From assembly GCA_020086605.1 (NCBI GenBank), contig JACBWW010000004.1, positions 11,733,911-11,797,910 on the forward strand: 64,000 nucleotides of DNA, written 5' to 3'. Each line of letters starts with the position of its first letter. The first letter of the stretch is position 1. Below are positions 13,060 to 26,001 of this stretch, in pieces. A program made the position numbers and the translations under genes. Source of the DNA: Lanius collurio. Taxonomy: Eukaryota > Chordata > Aves > Passeriformes > Laniidae. The notes under the pieces were generated by a model that saw nothing but the letters and a program-made list of their open reading frames with translations, made no database searches and had not been told where the DNA came from.

Positions 13060-16000
13060 ATCCCCATTGCAGCACTTTGTCTTGATATCAGACAAGATTT
13101 AGTCTCACAGATCAGATTTTGGCTTCAGTGAGTCCTAATCAGCCCCTGCCACTGCCACTTTACAGATGTATTTCCATTTTTTGCTTGGGAGTACTCTTTT
13201 TCATCATATATTTAAGTTCATTTCATGTCTTTCCCAAAGAGGGAAGTTCAGGATGCAGAGTCTGAGGAATTCTTTCATTGCAAGAGGTTTTTGCACCTTT
13301 TGTTTTGGATGTAAAAGACAATGAAACCTAAACAAGGACCACCGACAACCATAGTTCACCAAGGTATCTGTGCTGTAAATTCCAATTCTATACATAGAGA
13401 TTTTTCCCTTAACCAGAGGATTACTTGCATCTTTTTTTTTTAATTAAAAACTGAAACTTCAAAATGATAGATCCCAATTCTTGGCACTAGAAAAACATTC
13501 AATACAGTTAACTGTTTATCATATTTTAACAGCAGTCAAAACCAAACTTCTTCAGTGAATAGTGCCTATTTCCTGATTTCTGCCCCAGTCCGTCGTATTT
13601 CAATTATTTTAATGAGAGAAAAAAAAGCCAACATGAAATATCTTAAGGCAGAGTACTGTCTGGTAATAGCTGCTGGCTGCTTCTCAGGCAGAACAACTCT
13701 GGCATGCAGTTAGGCACTCATTTGCCTGTCATGAATTACACAAGGCTCATCACAGAAACCACACTTAGAAGGAATCACAACATTTCTAAAGGCCAATGAG
13801 ATTATTAGACTTATTTAAACTGGTCCCCTGACCAGCACACATGATGCAATTCCATCCAGGCTGCATTCAGATTAGTAGCCCATGGTTTCATGATATTAAA
13901 AACACATCAGGTTATCACTGGGAATCTCTTGATCAAACACATTTACCATTTCTAGTTATTTCCTGATTCTTCTCAAAAATCACAGATTCCTAACTGGGTT
14001 CAGAGCGGGTTTGATGCCACACTCTGAACAAATTGCCTTGCTGTCCAGATCTCCCTGTGTACTGTGGTTAGGTTTTTAGCTGACGCTCATTGTAGAAAAT
14101 CACATTTATTTGGGTATCAGTGACAACTCTCAAGGGCCATTTAATAAGCAGAGTTCAGGTTCCAACCCTTCCTTTTCTAATCAAGGCAGAAGATACTAGA
14201 GCAGTTGCACATTATACCTGCCTGCTCACACCTTTCGATGTTGAGGCATTAAAGGTAATCCTTTGCACCCCAATAAAAGTCCACATTTGTCTAAGCTACA
14301 AAAATAATCAGTTATACTTATTAAAAGTCTTTTATTGTATAAAAAGGCTTTTTATCTTGCTCAGTGCAATATTGAGAAGCTTTGATAACAAAACAGTGGT
14401 TAGAATAACACAGATCAATGGAAAAAGTATCAGAAATCTACTTAATTTTGTTGGTTTAGTGCAAAAGCACAGATTCTTAAAACAAGTTTCACTGCAAGGC
14501 ATCAAGCTGTCACCCCACTTTCAAGTAACTGTATCCTTTCAGATGCCACAGTGGAAAGAACCCATGTTTAAAGGGGGGAACTGCTGTAAAAGGGATTTGC
14601 TGTCAAGGGGATTGTGCAAGCAGGCCAGTCCAGCAGGTCCAACAAGGGAAACAACACACTTGCTTTTCTGTCAAGTAAGGCTCCAGTTGTGCAATTGACT
14701 AAAGATGACTTAAAGCAACCACTGGTGACAGACAAGCCATCACTGTGGCATTACAGTATCCCAGCATCCATGGCTCATGTGGCAACCCCCAGTGACAGCT
14801 GGACTAGCACAGTGGCCTGCTGCAATGCCTTCAGTCCTTGCTGCATTCTGGGCACAAACAAGCGAAGCTGGTGATGCTGTAGTGTTACTTCCCTTCTCCT
14901 TCCTCTCCTCTGCTGCAGAGCCCTGACAATCAGGACCCAGGCCAAAGGAAAGACATCTGTATTCAGCAGTAACAAGGACAAACCTTGTGTCCTTTTGCTG
15001 ACCCAGAGTGTGACCAAGAACAGCAGAGAGCTTAAGAAAATTCCCCATGAAAGCTGCATAGATTCAAGCAGAAAAATGAAGAACATCTAGCATGCATTCA
15101 GCTCCTTCAGGAGCATAACACCACGCTGATGTGTTGTCAAGAGTGTGGCAGCTTCTCTGTAGAGATACCTCAGTAAGCTGAATCAGTAACTTATATTTAA
15201 CTGTCAGCCCTTCCTTACAGCACTGTATCAAAGTCAAGAAATAAAGCTTCATCCTCATCTGACTCTCAACAAATACTGGCTGCTGGGGTACTTCAGGGAG
15301 GCAGAACCTGAGCCAGGGTTTGGAGGAGCACAAAGAGAATGAGTAGCATAACAAAGATGTCTAATTTTCAGAAAGAGCTGAGAACATCTTAAGAAAGTAA
15401 AGCCTAAGAAAGAAAAAAATGGAGATGGGCAGGAACAATCAACAGCAGAAACTTTTGGAGCTTTTCTGTCTTGAAGTTTGCATACTGTCAACTGAATTCT
15501 CAATATTTTAATTTGGTCTTTGAGACCAAAATACAAATGCACTTCAGTTTACTCAGTCTGAACTTGCTTTCTGAGCACCCATTGAGACTCTCTGCTTCAA
15601 GACAAAATACAGGAAAGGGATAGTCCTCCATATCCTCGGCAGATTATCCTGCTGAAAGGTAGAAAAATAGACTGCACAGTTGCACCAGCACTTGAATCTA
15701 TTTCTAGAGATTTATTTATAGGCAAAAAGGCAGGAAAACTGTACTCCTAGCTCCATTCAAAAATACCAATTGACTATAAATGTTCCCAGCTTTCCATCAA
15801 GGGATTTTCTTTCTCTCCTCCCAACTGCTCTGCAGTTAGTGCTATCTTGTACTGTCTCTCTAGGCATACCCATTGGAAGTGTATGCTGTCAACAATGAAG
15901 AAACCAAATGCTCTGACAGGCTGTTCTCCACCCCTTTCATCTATTACAAGAGAAATGCTGGTTATAGTTGGGTTAATTATTACATTCAGTGTTATCCTTT

Positions 16001-16740
16001 GGGAATCAATGACAGGTTACTACCAAGACTGTTATTGCAGATAAACCTTGAGGGCTCTTTCACTTACCCTACAGACAAAATTCCTAGAGTGGCTCTGTCC
16101 TGAGCAGCCTTTTTGAAGAATTTTTCAAACGTGAATTCCTTCATTTTGGTGAAATCCTTTTCTTGATGAACAGGAAAGTTTTTGATTTGCTTCAGTTCAT
16201 TTTCTGTGTTTAGGTGTTTTATGCCTCTGAACTGATGGCCTGTAACAACCAATGCCATTTTTAAGATTACATTCACATGGCACCTTACAAAACACAAACT
16301 CTTTTCTTTTGAAAATTGTTCCTCCTCACATGCTATTTCTCTTTAGCCAAAAAATAAAGTAATTCATTCTACAAATCTGCAATTTTTTTTAACCATGAGA
16401 CACAGAGTTAATCTTGGCATGTTACAGCATCTGTATATGAAAAACTTGCCTACCTCAGAGGCAAAAACCATTTTACCTTATATTGTTTCCAGTTCATTCA
16501 AGAAGGCCATTCTCATAACCAAATCATTCAGACACAGCAATTTCTTGCCTTCTGCTCCAGTGGGAGATGGTTTTGGAGAAGAAGAAAAGCTAACAATTTA
16601 AATCAGTTAGAAGTGTCTATACATTGACCTGGCACAGGTTCAGTAGCATTTTCCTTAAGACTGACCCAGAAATAAGTGATTACATAAAGAATAATTTATT
16701 ACTAATAATCAAATGGTTATATTATGCTTATGTCAAGCAG
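13060..16740. other. Non-coding stretch, no gene seen
   Basis: No coding region is supported. The 192-codon plus frame at 14120-14698 begins at GTG and has no ATG until its last quarter. Overlapping minus frames at 14740-15086 in two registers argue for chance. I see no tRNA, CR1 or MIR match in this stretch. Confidence 0.55.
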
Positions 16741-17248
16741 GCATTGGGCATATGTGTAGCGGCTGTTTCGGTTCCCGGTGCGCTGCACCGTGCGAGTGTG
16801 CCACACCATTCTGCGAGCAGGTCCAGACCCGGCAAGCTGCCCAAACCTGATACTGCCAAGCCAAGGCGGCGCTCCATCGGTGTTCCCTCTTGGAAGCAGC
16901 CCTGCCGAGGAGGAACGCAGCCGCAGCCCCGGCTGGGCCTGAGCCACCTCCTGCATCTGTGCCAGCACGGCGGGGGCAGCTGGGCCCGGCACAACACCGA
17001 GGTGGCCCCATCGCAAACCGTGCACGACACGGCTGGTAATCGCCATTTCTCCAGCAAGAAAAGCTGTCCTCGCAGCCCTGCCCAGGCTGCCACCCTGTGC
17101 CTGTGGCCGGTTCCCCTAGGCTTTGCTTCTGGGGGCAGAGAGAGGCGGGAGCCCGGCAGGGCGGTGGGGCCGGGGGGCGCGGCGGGTCCGGCCACTGCCG
17201 CTGCCCGGCTGAGTCGCTGCGTCCCGCCCCTGCACCCACAGCTCTTAC

Positions 17249-17346
17249 CGAGATGGCTGGGAGGGTATGGCTTCCATACCGATGAGCCACTTAACGCAGC
17301 CCGGCCAGCTTCTCTTTCCCCTCACATTAGCAGGGAACTCACATGA
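17249..17346 (-). other. Candidate minus-strand first exon ending at a strong splice donor
   Basis: Read on the minus strand, the sequence runs into CATCTCG followed by GTAAGAG, a near-ideal U1-type donor with the intron starting at 17248. An ATG at 17277-17275 would open a frame of nine codons plus two bases to the donor, so any protein would mostly lie in later exons. The exon's upstream limit is unknown; I use 17346 only as a rough mark. No acceptor or second exon is identified in the window, so this may be a non-coding transcript or a chance donor. Confidence 0.3.
17264..17280. repeat. Short inverted repeat at the CpG-island edge
   Basis: Seven-base perfect arms GGTATGG and CCATACC are separated by CTT. 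The palindrome lies immediately next to the candidate splice donor and contains its only nearby minus-strand ATG. Confidence 0.7.
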
Positions 17347-17681
17347 AATGAGTTAGTGAAACCTGCGTGCAAAACCCCTCAGGGAGGGCTGACTCTGCCT
17401 TACGCCACCACCGAGGGCAGCGAGGCAAAGACGTTTCCGCAGGAGCCCGCTGCCTCTGCTGTGCTTCATGGCTGGCAGAAGCATGGCACCGCTCCCCGGG
17501 GTTTTTTTTAGCTAGTCCAGAAAATGCCTTTTTTCCTTCCTCCATTTGCTTTTTCAGCCCACAGTAGTAGTAGGCAGGTAGTTCAGCCCACAAGGCAGAC
17601 AGCCCCTCCAGACAGACTCCATACCCATGGCCAGTGACCTCCCACTCCAGCAGGTCTTGACACAGCTCCCCTATCTCTTCG

Positions 17682-17716
17682 TTTTTTCTTTTTTCTTTTT
17701 TTTTTTTCCTTTTTTT
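17682..17716. repeat. T-rich tract
   Basis: An almost pure T run is broken by single C bases and one CC. It lies about 100 bases beyond the CpG-rich DNA. On the minus strand it is an A-rich tract upstream of the candidate promoter. I see no retroposon attached to it. Confidence 0.85.
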
Positions 17717-20700
17717 GGATATATCAAGTAAATATCAGTTTTTTAACACTTATCTGTGTTTTTTGACAAGAATGATCATGCCTTTTGGTTGTATGTTGTC
17801 CATGGAAACTGAGTATTACTGATCCCTGTATGGTTACGAAAGATGTCCACAAAATGCACAATCACAGTATATTTTAATAAAAGATCAGTTTTCTCAGTTT
17901 TCCTGCACAAAAAGCTCCTGCATGCTCCTGGTTTTCTGCCACAGGTAACCAATAATTTGAGTTTTTCTGTGTACAGTGGATGCACTTGCTCACAGAAATC
18001 AAATACTCAGTCATGTTTTCCCTTTAGCCACTGCTTTGGGCAATTGCTTCAGCTACTTAAATCATTTTGCTCAACAAGGGGGCTTTGATGACAAATGTCA
18101 AAGGAAACAGAGGACAATATTACAAAAGATACTTGGGTTCTTGTGGATATGCAGCAGCATCAAGCAGAATTTCAAAGAGAAAATGGTTAGAGAGGAGCCT
18201 TGTTCCTCCATGTAGAAAGCTCAAGCACTTTGGTGGGACACAGCGGTCCTGTGGACGGTCTTTACATCCTTCTAGACTTGACAAAATTATTAAAGAAAGG
18301 TTTCTGGTGTGATTTTGACACCTATGAATAGGAAATTCTCTTCTTTGAATATGCTACATCACTTAATTAAAGCAAGCTATTTTTGTGAACTTTTTTGCCC
18401 ATGAACCCTTTCCTTGAATATTCACTGATGATGGGAACGAACAGAATTTATAGGAATTAATTTAAAATCTGAGTGACTATACTTGAGAAGTTTTTATTAT
18501 AGTCATTAATTATTTGTTATATTTTTTTATTTCTTACATTGGTTTGATTACCTATAGATAGAAACAGATGCACAGCCACTTGCACAGCGTTCAGTTATTG
18601 CTGTAAATAATTATTCATGTTATATGAAATCCCTCTAGATTTTTTATACAGTGGGTTTGTATCATTGATTTGAAAATAATTGGAAATCCAGCTGATCAGG
18701 GGCAGATTCTGCCCTGGATCTGGTTCTGGTGCACAATTCTAAAGGCACAGGTGGGCCAGAGCTGAGTAGGAGACAAGAACAACCCCTGCTGTACCTCCAA
18801 TACTGATGCCTTATGAGGTCTAGAAAAGATGGCAGGGATGAAAGAAAAAGCACCAAGAGCAGAAAATATTATGTAGCATATGCTGCTCTGGAGGCTGTGG
18901 GCTGATTTAGGCTGTGGAAGCTACCCTAATGTATGCCAGCAGCTTTTCTGGTCCCTGACATAGCTTGAAATCCTAAGGCACAATGATGCCTTAAACTTCC
19001 CCCAAATCTCTAGGCAATGAAATGATTACCCTGAAGGTGCTTTGCCTCTGGAGATGAAGCATGGTCCCAGCTCAAGGGTCTTCTCTTACAGCACCGAAAT
19101 AATGCTCAAACGAACTGAGCAAAAGTCCCAGGGAATTTGAGCAGATCCTGGGGGACTCAGACATCAAGTTAGGACAAAGACAAAGCTTTCTGATCTTCTC
19201 ACTCTATCAAACTGCAGTCTTTCAGAGCCTGAAATAGCAGAGCAATGCCTAAGGGTACCATGATGAGGCCTCTACTGGCATTACAATGCATCAGTTATTT
19301 CAATATTTCTAAAAATATTTAAAAGAAGACCAATCTCACCACAGCTTGGTATAAAAGTATGTGTGTGGGGGGAAAGAATAAAAAGAGGAAATATTTATAT
19401 ATGTGCTTTTATCTTATATTTCTATATTGAATTTATCATCACACCTATTGTCTGTTTTTTACTTGTTTCATTATCCTGAGACAAGACTATTGAGGCCTAG
19501 TTACATGAGCCTCACACTTGGGTTTTTATGAAGCATAGTCCAGGGCTGTGAGAAGGTGAGAGTGCTGTGAGAGTGCTCACATTGCCTTAGCAATAGCAGC
19601 AGCCAAAGAGAGTCCATCTTGGCCTTTGTTCATTTACTTCATTTCCAGAAAAGACTTTTCCTACAGAATAAGAATCCAATACAAAACTAATAGACTACAG
19701 TAAAATACAGGACTGGATGGAGACTTCATCTGAGAATATCTGTCTCATTAGACCTCAGACTGTTGGGGTTTTTTACCATGTAAGGTACAGTAGCACCTGC
19801 TCTCCCAGTGACAGATTTGGCAGATTTTTCCATAGCCTTTCAATACATATTCCTGTGGCTTCCCCTGAGAGAACTGAGCTTTGAATGGGGAAATTCCCAG
19901 AAGCAGGGTACTGACTAGCACCAGCTCTGCTGGAGAGTGAAAATCTTTATTCCCAAAACCAAAGGGGATCTCATTACTTATCAACTTATCTACTGGTTTT
20001 GTCTGTATTCTGTTCATAAGCCAAACTACCCAGTTCATCGGGCTGGTGGGCACGTGTTCACATGGGCATACTGGTCGCTACTGAAAGACCTCTAGGGATG
20101 AACTGAACACATTTACCAGGATTAACTGGCCTGACTGCTGTTGGTTTGTCTCTAACATGTTACAGGATTGCAAAAAACGGAGAACACATACTTTTATGTA
20201 TTCTAGCACCTCAGATATATATATATGTATATATCTGTGCATTCCTAGGCTCACTAGAGCTTCTCACAGATGGAAGCATACAAGGAGCAACACACAGAAA
20301 TGTGGAGCAGCCTTGCACAGTTCCTGCCTTGCACATCTGCAGCTTTAGGGAGAAAAGAGACTGAACTCTTGAGCCTGTTTCTGGGTCTGCATCTCCTGCT
20401 CTCCTGTACCTGCAGCCTGTGACAGGAATACCTGGGCACTGAGGGGGCACCTCAGAGCTCTCTAGAAGTTGAAGCTTCCAAGCTGCATGGTCACTTTTTA
20501 CAATCCTGGCCGGGAAGGAACCAGAAATGCAGAAAAACATAAACGCAGAAAAGAATAGACACTGAGAGACTCGGCTGCCATACAGAAAGTGCCTGGTTCT
20601 GAGCAGCAAGGTCTTTTTCTGTCAAGATACTCTCCAAAACAACTATACTTAGGACAATTTGCTGTATTCTCAACAAAGTCATGCAGAACACTTTTAATCA

Positions 20701-20891
20701 GCTCCCTGATTACTTCAGTGTTTGTATGATTAAGCAAATGAAAGTCACACAAGACTCATGCTTTATAAATACAAAAATATCTATCTTAAACATATGTTGT
20801 CCACTGTACCCCACTGAATAGTTTACAATCTTTCATATTCTTATTGTAACAAAAACTTAAAAGGGAAAGATGTCTTTTAGTAATGTATAGT
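17717..20891. other. Non-coding AT-rich stretch, no gene seen
   Basis: Open frames here reach 132 codons (20211-20609, minus) but overlap others and have no domain I recognise. A patch near 18690-18740 contains text that resembles the ancient amniote repeats with 'CAGATTCTGCCCT', too short to classify. An AT palindrome lies at 20212-20237. Confidence 0.5.
20212..20237. repeat. AT-rich inverted repeat
   Basis: Ten-base perfect arms (CAGATATATA and TATATATCTG) flank a six-base spacer. Such sequence can extrude as a cruciform and is prone to length change. No gene or repeat family is attached. Confidence 0.85.
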
Positions 20892-20975
20892 GGTTAAGTA
20901 ACATATCCAAGGTCACCCAGCTTCATAGCTGGCCAGGAGCACTTTGAGCATCCAAGTTAGTGCTTTATCAATGAG
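20892..20975 (+). repeat. MIR-type SINE relic
   Basis: The stretch matches the MIR core in order: GTTAAGTAAC, then CCAAGGTCACCCAGCT, then a tail-like segment. In MIR the same order is 'GTTAAGTGACTTGCCCAAGGTCACACAGCTAG'-like. MIRs are tRNA-derived SINEs that were active in early amniotes, so the copy is very old and worn. Edges are approximate. Confidence 0.72.
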
Positions 20976-23900
20976 CAGTTTTCACAAAAAAGCATATAGC
21001 CTCCTAAGATGTGCAAAACCAGATTTTCAAGATGTAATAACCTGCAAATGCCACCAGTTGCTATTCTGTTGTCACCAGTAATGAAAGCAGGTAAAGCTGA
21101 TGTAAATGCCCTACGCCTAACTTTCCACAAAGTCTTCTTTAGGATACAGAGCTGTCCAAAGGAAAATGAGACCTATGCAACTTCTAGAAGGTTCTGAAAA
21201 CTATGGTTTTGCGCTTACATATTGTGTTGCTGTAGTAATGTCCCTTTCCCATTCAAAATTCACCCCTCTTCTGAGATCAACAGCACAATAATGGTCTTTT
21301 TGAATGCTAACCCTTTGTATTTCCAGTTTAGAAACAAGCAGATAGTCCTCTGCCAGATGTACTGCACTTGTCATTATACTGAAGACACACTGAAGAAAAT
21401 GGTAAGCTACTTTCCTCACAAACATGGTATTTGGAAACTAGGGATTTTTAGGAAGAGGAGGCAACACCAAATGATCACTGGCCACTTACTGGATCATTCT
21501 ACCCGGCCAGGCCTTTGGGGTGGTTTCTATTTCTAGGCAACGCAGCCTGAATCCCTCTACAGGGATGCAATCAGGGACACTCCAAATCTCTAAAGCTGCC
21601 TGGCACTGCCAGCATGTTCTTACTCATCCTGCTTGCATAATGCACTGCTGTAGTGTTGTCATTGAGCACTGTAATAAATGGCAGAAACAGCCTCTGCTTT
21701 GCTGAGCTGCTCTGAGCTGAGGGAAGAATTTGTCTCCCCAGGCCAGCATGGAGCCATATGTAGCCAGATCCTCTGTCTGCAGGATTTCCACTATGACTTT
21801 GATCCTGTTGCAGGCAGTTCTGTAATGTATTTTTCTTTGTTTATATCCTGCCTGAGGTCTGTGTTTGGCTCTAAGGCCTTTTGATGGATGGGCATCCCTG
21901 CTAAGGGGTATTATGCAGGCACAATACTCTTCCCCCTTCATGGTGTGCACTTAGTGTGGTGAGATGTGGTGCTGGGCTCAGGGCTAACATGTGTGCTGTC
22001 CTCATGTAGTGGAGGTGGAAATATGGCACAAAAGGATCCTACAAAATTTTGCATCATCCTAGTGAGGATAAACGCCATCATTCCCAAAGTAAGCTGTCCC
22101 TGGTGGATAAATATGTAAGTTAAAATACAGAAATTGGCTCACAAAAGAAAATGGTACCTTCAAGAAGTGTGGGATTATTCGTATCAGGGAGCTAACAGAC
22201 CTCATATACCTTCCATCTAAAGCATCCTAACCTTTTGTGTTCCTTCTGCCTATAGATTTAGCCTGGATCTCTTACAAACAACTTGTATCAACAGAGAGTC
22301 AGGCATGGAGTGCTAAGAGGAGTATTTATATCATTTCGTGCCACTATGCATATGCTGCCTATGCCCTTTGAAGTTGCTGTGTTAGCTGCAGGATGGATCA
22401 TGTCCTTTCCACTGCTTCTGAAAGACTGGCTGGCACTTAAATTCGTAAGGATTGCATTATTACTGTTATTCTTAGATTTCCCTCAGTGGGAAATATAGGG
22501 CTTTTTCCCATGGAGACGCCAGGAAGAAATGGCCACTGCCAATGCAGGCCGTGAACTAACTTGCCAGTCCTTGGTGCTGCTGGATCTCAGAACTTCCAGC
22601 CCACAGGAACTCACAGATGGGGTCAAGCCCCAGAAGACCACACCTTCCTCAAATAAAAGGTTGCATTTATATGTTTCTATTCACCACAAATATTTGCTTG
22701 TCACACTGCCTGCAGCACATTGGTGTCTCTGTCTACTGTGAGATTGTAACTTCAATGCTGAAGAGCAGGAGCTTTTATGTCAGTGATGAGCATGTCATGC
22801 TGTGGGTTGGGACAGAATATAATAGTGGAGGTAAAACTGCCACAGGTAGATTATTACCACTTTGAAATGTGATCTGTACACCAAACCAAATTTCTAGACT
22901 GAGAAAACTGTATTGGATATTTAATATTTGGGTGGTCATGACCTCTGTTGTGATTTCATAGCTTATAAGGCTTTACTGCTGCCCAAGTGTTCCTTACAGT
23001 TTCGGGTATTTGATGAAAAGTGTAAGCTCAGACTTCACCTACAACTTAGTCTTTCAAGCCACTGTTACCTGTGAATCCCATGCAGCAAAGCACATCTTCA
23101 AGAAGATGAGGAAGAACTAGAGGATCTAGTATGATAATGTTTTACTTAAAGTCAATGGAATTGCTCATGTATGGTGTGCAAGAACCTGTTGACTGGGTTT
23201 CTACTCCATCATGGATTTCTTATTAGTTTTGGAGGCTATTTAGAGGTTTATTTAGAGACTAATTAGCCTCTTTCTTGGAGCTTCTTTCCACAAGCCATTT
23301 ACCTTGTGATCCTGTCTGTTGCTAAGAAAAAAGTCCAGATAGCAAAATCTAATATTTCAGGATATTTTATGTTTAAAAATCCAAGTTTGTGGTGAGAACA
23401 CTTTGCTAAATTAAAGATAAAATACTGTCAGACTCCCTTAATAACTGGGTATGTCCCTTTCAACATATTTCTCTCTACTTTTCAGCTGGGAAGGATAAAA
23501 ATATGGCAGATTTTTTCATTTGACACACAATAGGCTCTGAGTGACTTGTTATGTAAATTACATTTCGTTTAAGTTCAACTTTGGAGTAAAGAAAGACTAA
23601 GTAACTATCTAAATGAAGAAGGAAATTTGCAGGCTTGTGAGAAATACTATTCAATGAATGAGACCCCACTAGCAGAGACACTGTATAGTATGGTGCAGGG
23701 GCTGATTAGAAATCTGACCAGAAAGTCAATCTGTGTCATTTATTTTTAATTGAAAAATGTCAAATTTGGAGTGTAACAGGGAAAAAAAGTCTCCTTTCAA
23801 AAAATACAGACTCAGATCCCACAGTCCAACCACAATAAATTAAGCTAACAGCTTTAGAAATATCTCTGAGTCTTTCATAAGGCTGTGTTACTAATAGGTT

Positions 23901-24564
23901 GTTGAGACAGGCTTTTTCTGAAAAAATCTTTCAGGAACCTGCTGCACAAGCCCTTTTCAAATAAGAAAGTCTGCTTCCCTGAGGACATAGGCATTAGACA
24001 GCACAGCAAAACTTCACATTTTGCTCAGCATTATCCACAGCCCACTGACACATTCCTCCTCCCTTCGTATTTGCCTACTTAACACCCCCTCCAGGATGTC
24101 CATGCTGATGGTGGGGGATAAAGGGAGGCAGGCAGGGGCAGGGTGCAGTCATGCCTTAGATTTGCTATTGGTTCCACCAAAAGTTCACTCAGTGTTTACT
24201 GTCAGGTAGTGCTGTGTATGTGAGGCATTTCCATGGAGAGTGGACAAGGCTACTGGTCACAGCAACTGGCAGAAATTTAGTTCCACTTATCATAACTCAT
24301 TGGTGTCAGTGGTAAGACTCTCTCTGACCTCAGTGGAGCCAAGATTTCAATGCAGACAGTCTAAGTCTTATCAAAGCAGTTCTACATGAGACAATGCCTG
24401 AATTATCAGTAGAAACTAGCTATGAATCCTTCTTGAACAGATGAAAGAAATAGTGAAAATACTTCTATCTATGCCTACAAAGGCAAGGGTTTGGTCTTGC
24501 ACTCTGCAGACTGGGAATTCATGAATTTCCCCTCAATCCTGCAAAAATAATAATTGAGTGGCAT
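20976..24564. other. Non-coding stretch, no gene seen
   Basis: No coding region is supported; open frames such as 21222-21536 and 21624-21950 lie on opposite strands and show no domain. Around 23135-23160 and 24290-24355 there are phrases such as GACCTCAGTGGAGCCAAGAT that resemble old amniote LINE-derived repeats, too decayed for a firm call. Confidence 0.5.
24290..24355 (+). repeat. Possible ancient amniote repeat fragment
   Basis: The order AGTGGTAAGACTCTC, TGACCTCAGTGGAGCC, AAGATTTCA resembles a motif common in old turtle and bird LINE-derived repeats (alternating 'TGACTTCAGTGG' units). The match is short and from memory of the family's texture, so the family name is left open. Confidence 0.35.
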
Positions 24565-24668
24565 TTGGTAGATTATTTAACCTTCATCTAATACAAGTTT
24601 TCCACAAATAAAGTGGGAATTGTAGAACCTGAGAACATAACTTACAGCTCTGAGGACTAACAATGTGG
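24565..24668 (+). repeat. MIR-type SINE relic
   Basis: The sequence follows the MIR middle in order: TTATTTAACCTTCATCT, then GTTTTCCACAAATAAAGTGGG, then CTTACAGCTCTGAGGACTAA. In MIR these correspond to the 'ACTTAACCTCTCTG', 'GTTTCCTCATCTGTAAAATGGG' and 'TGAGGATTAA' blocks. Divergence is high, as expected for this age. Confidence 0.6.
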
Positions 24669-26001
24669 CTTGAACCAGGCCTGTTAGAGGTGAAAGCCTT
24701 TGTGGGATTTCTTCAAGCCATGTCTTTAGTCAGTACCATACTGTTGAGATGCAAGTTCTGCAGAAGATATATAAATGTACATTTCAATTTTTAGAGAAGG
24801 CATCTCTGTATACACCCAATATTGGAATAGAATTCAGGCACTATTATGTTAGCATCGCTACCTAATCTGGTTTTCACTTAGCAGTTAATAAAAAGTCATG
24901 CTGGAAAGCTCCACTTTTACTACCATTTACTTTCAAACTCTTTTTGGTTCATTTTACCAGCATAGTCTAAATGTTTGAGACTGTGTATGCAGAAAAGAAT
25001 TGTAGCTGAGAAAAATATTAAAAACATCTTGACAAGCCCTGATTCATTATTAAATTTTTTGGCACAGAATTGTTAAAAAAAAAATTAAAATACTAGAAGC
25101 TAAAGTTATTGTTTTAAACCTCAATTTCTGTCTTTATTAATACACCAGGTACAGATTTTTGCAAGACAATGGTCCATGGTCCACAGTACACTGAAATGAA
25201 AGCTTTAATTGAGGGGTTGAGTTGAAGCCCTAAACTGTATTTTCCACACTTTGCAATGGGTACTTACAGCTCAACACCAGACAGCACTCTTGTCTTCCCA
25301 ACTGGTTTTGTTTTTCAAAAATACCTTCCCCTTGATAGTTTAGGAATGACTGAGAATCCCACTGTCATTTTCCTTGTCATTTGTTATCGGTCTGAAATAG
25401 GTATTTAATCTGGTATAAAACAGACAGAATCAGTTGCTCCCAGTTACCTGCTAGTATAAATTCTCCATATCTCACTGAAGTCCAGGGCCTGTTTTTTTCT
25501 GCAATTACAACAGTGTCATTTTACTGATATGAGTGGAGAGCTGCATCTGGATCACCAGTAGCCCTGCAAGTGTGGAAAAGGGTTTCTCACAGATCTAAAT
25601 CAAATGCTGAGCCAGATTAACACTACTGACAACAAGTAGGTTATACATTCACAGACACCCCTGTCAGTCACTCAGAACTACACCCAATACAAAACAATGC
25701 ATCTCTGTCAATTATAATTCAGTGATGTATTATTAAAATACTTTCTATAGTATATAAAGCAGGAATGAAAACAGTATCATGTGTAAGGGAATAAAACTGT
25801 TGAAGATTTTAATTAGCTGAATATTATTGTGAATAGTCTTGATCCTAGAAAATCATGGAAAGATCTTTTCCCCTCAGAGCTTTAAGCCCTCCATCTTACT
25901 CCTCCTTTGTCAACAGCACTGAAACAGTGGGTGAATACCCAGAAGTAGGTCAAGATTGCTAATATCCAAGGATACCATGTTTCTGTGGTTACCTTAGCTC
26001 T
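24669..26001. other. Non-coding AT-rich stretch, no gene seen
   Basis: No gene, RNA or clear repeat is seen. The sequence is AT-rich, with A/T-only patches around 25040-25090. Confidence 0.55.

Larger units (their letters stand above)
16750..17500. promoter_or_regulatory. CpG island, candidate promoter
   Basis: This is the only strongly CpG-rich stretch in the window; I count about 14 CpG in 17101-17260 alone, against near absence in the flanks. It contains a GC-box match (GGGGCGGGAC on the minus strand, about 17222-17231) and a G-quadruplex motif at 17159-17186. In birds such islands usually mark promoters and first exons. Overlapping frames on both strands (16624-17346 plus; 16717-17290 minus) are long because stop codons are rare in GC-rich DNA, and none resembles a known protein. 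On the minus strand a textbook splice donor (GTAAGAG) starts at 17248, so a first exon of a minus-strand transcript upstream of it is plausible. Confidence 0.75.

Noticed and set aside
14120..14698. 192-codon plus-strand open frame
   Set aside because: It starts at GTG, lacks an ATG until its last quarter, shows no domain or credible splice context, and has residue use typical of translated non-coding DNA.
16624..17346. 240-codon plus frame and 109-185-codon minus frames over the CpG island
   Set aside because: Four long frames overlap because GC-rich DNA has few stops. None resembles a protein, and the minus ones run through the splice donor at 17248.
18690..18740. Possible old amniote repeat with CAGATTCTGCCCTGG
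   Set aside because: The match is too short and the downstream pattern of that repeat is missing.
20440..20460. CTCF-like core GAGGGGGCACC (also near 12912)
   Set aside because: Only the AGGGGGCA core fits; the left half of the consensus does not match.
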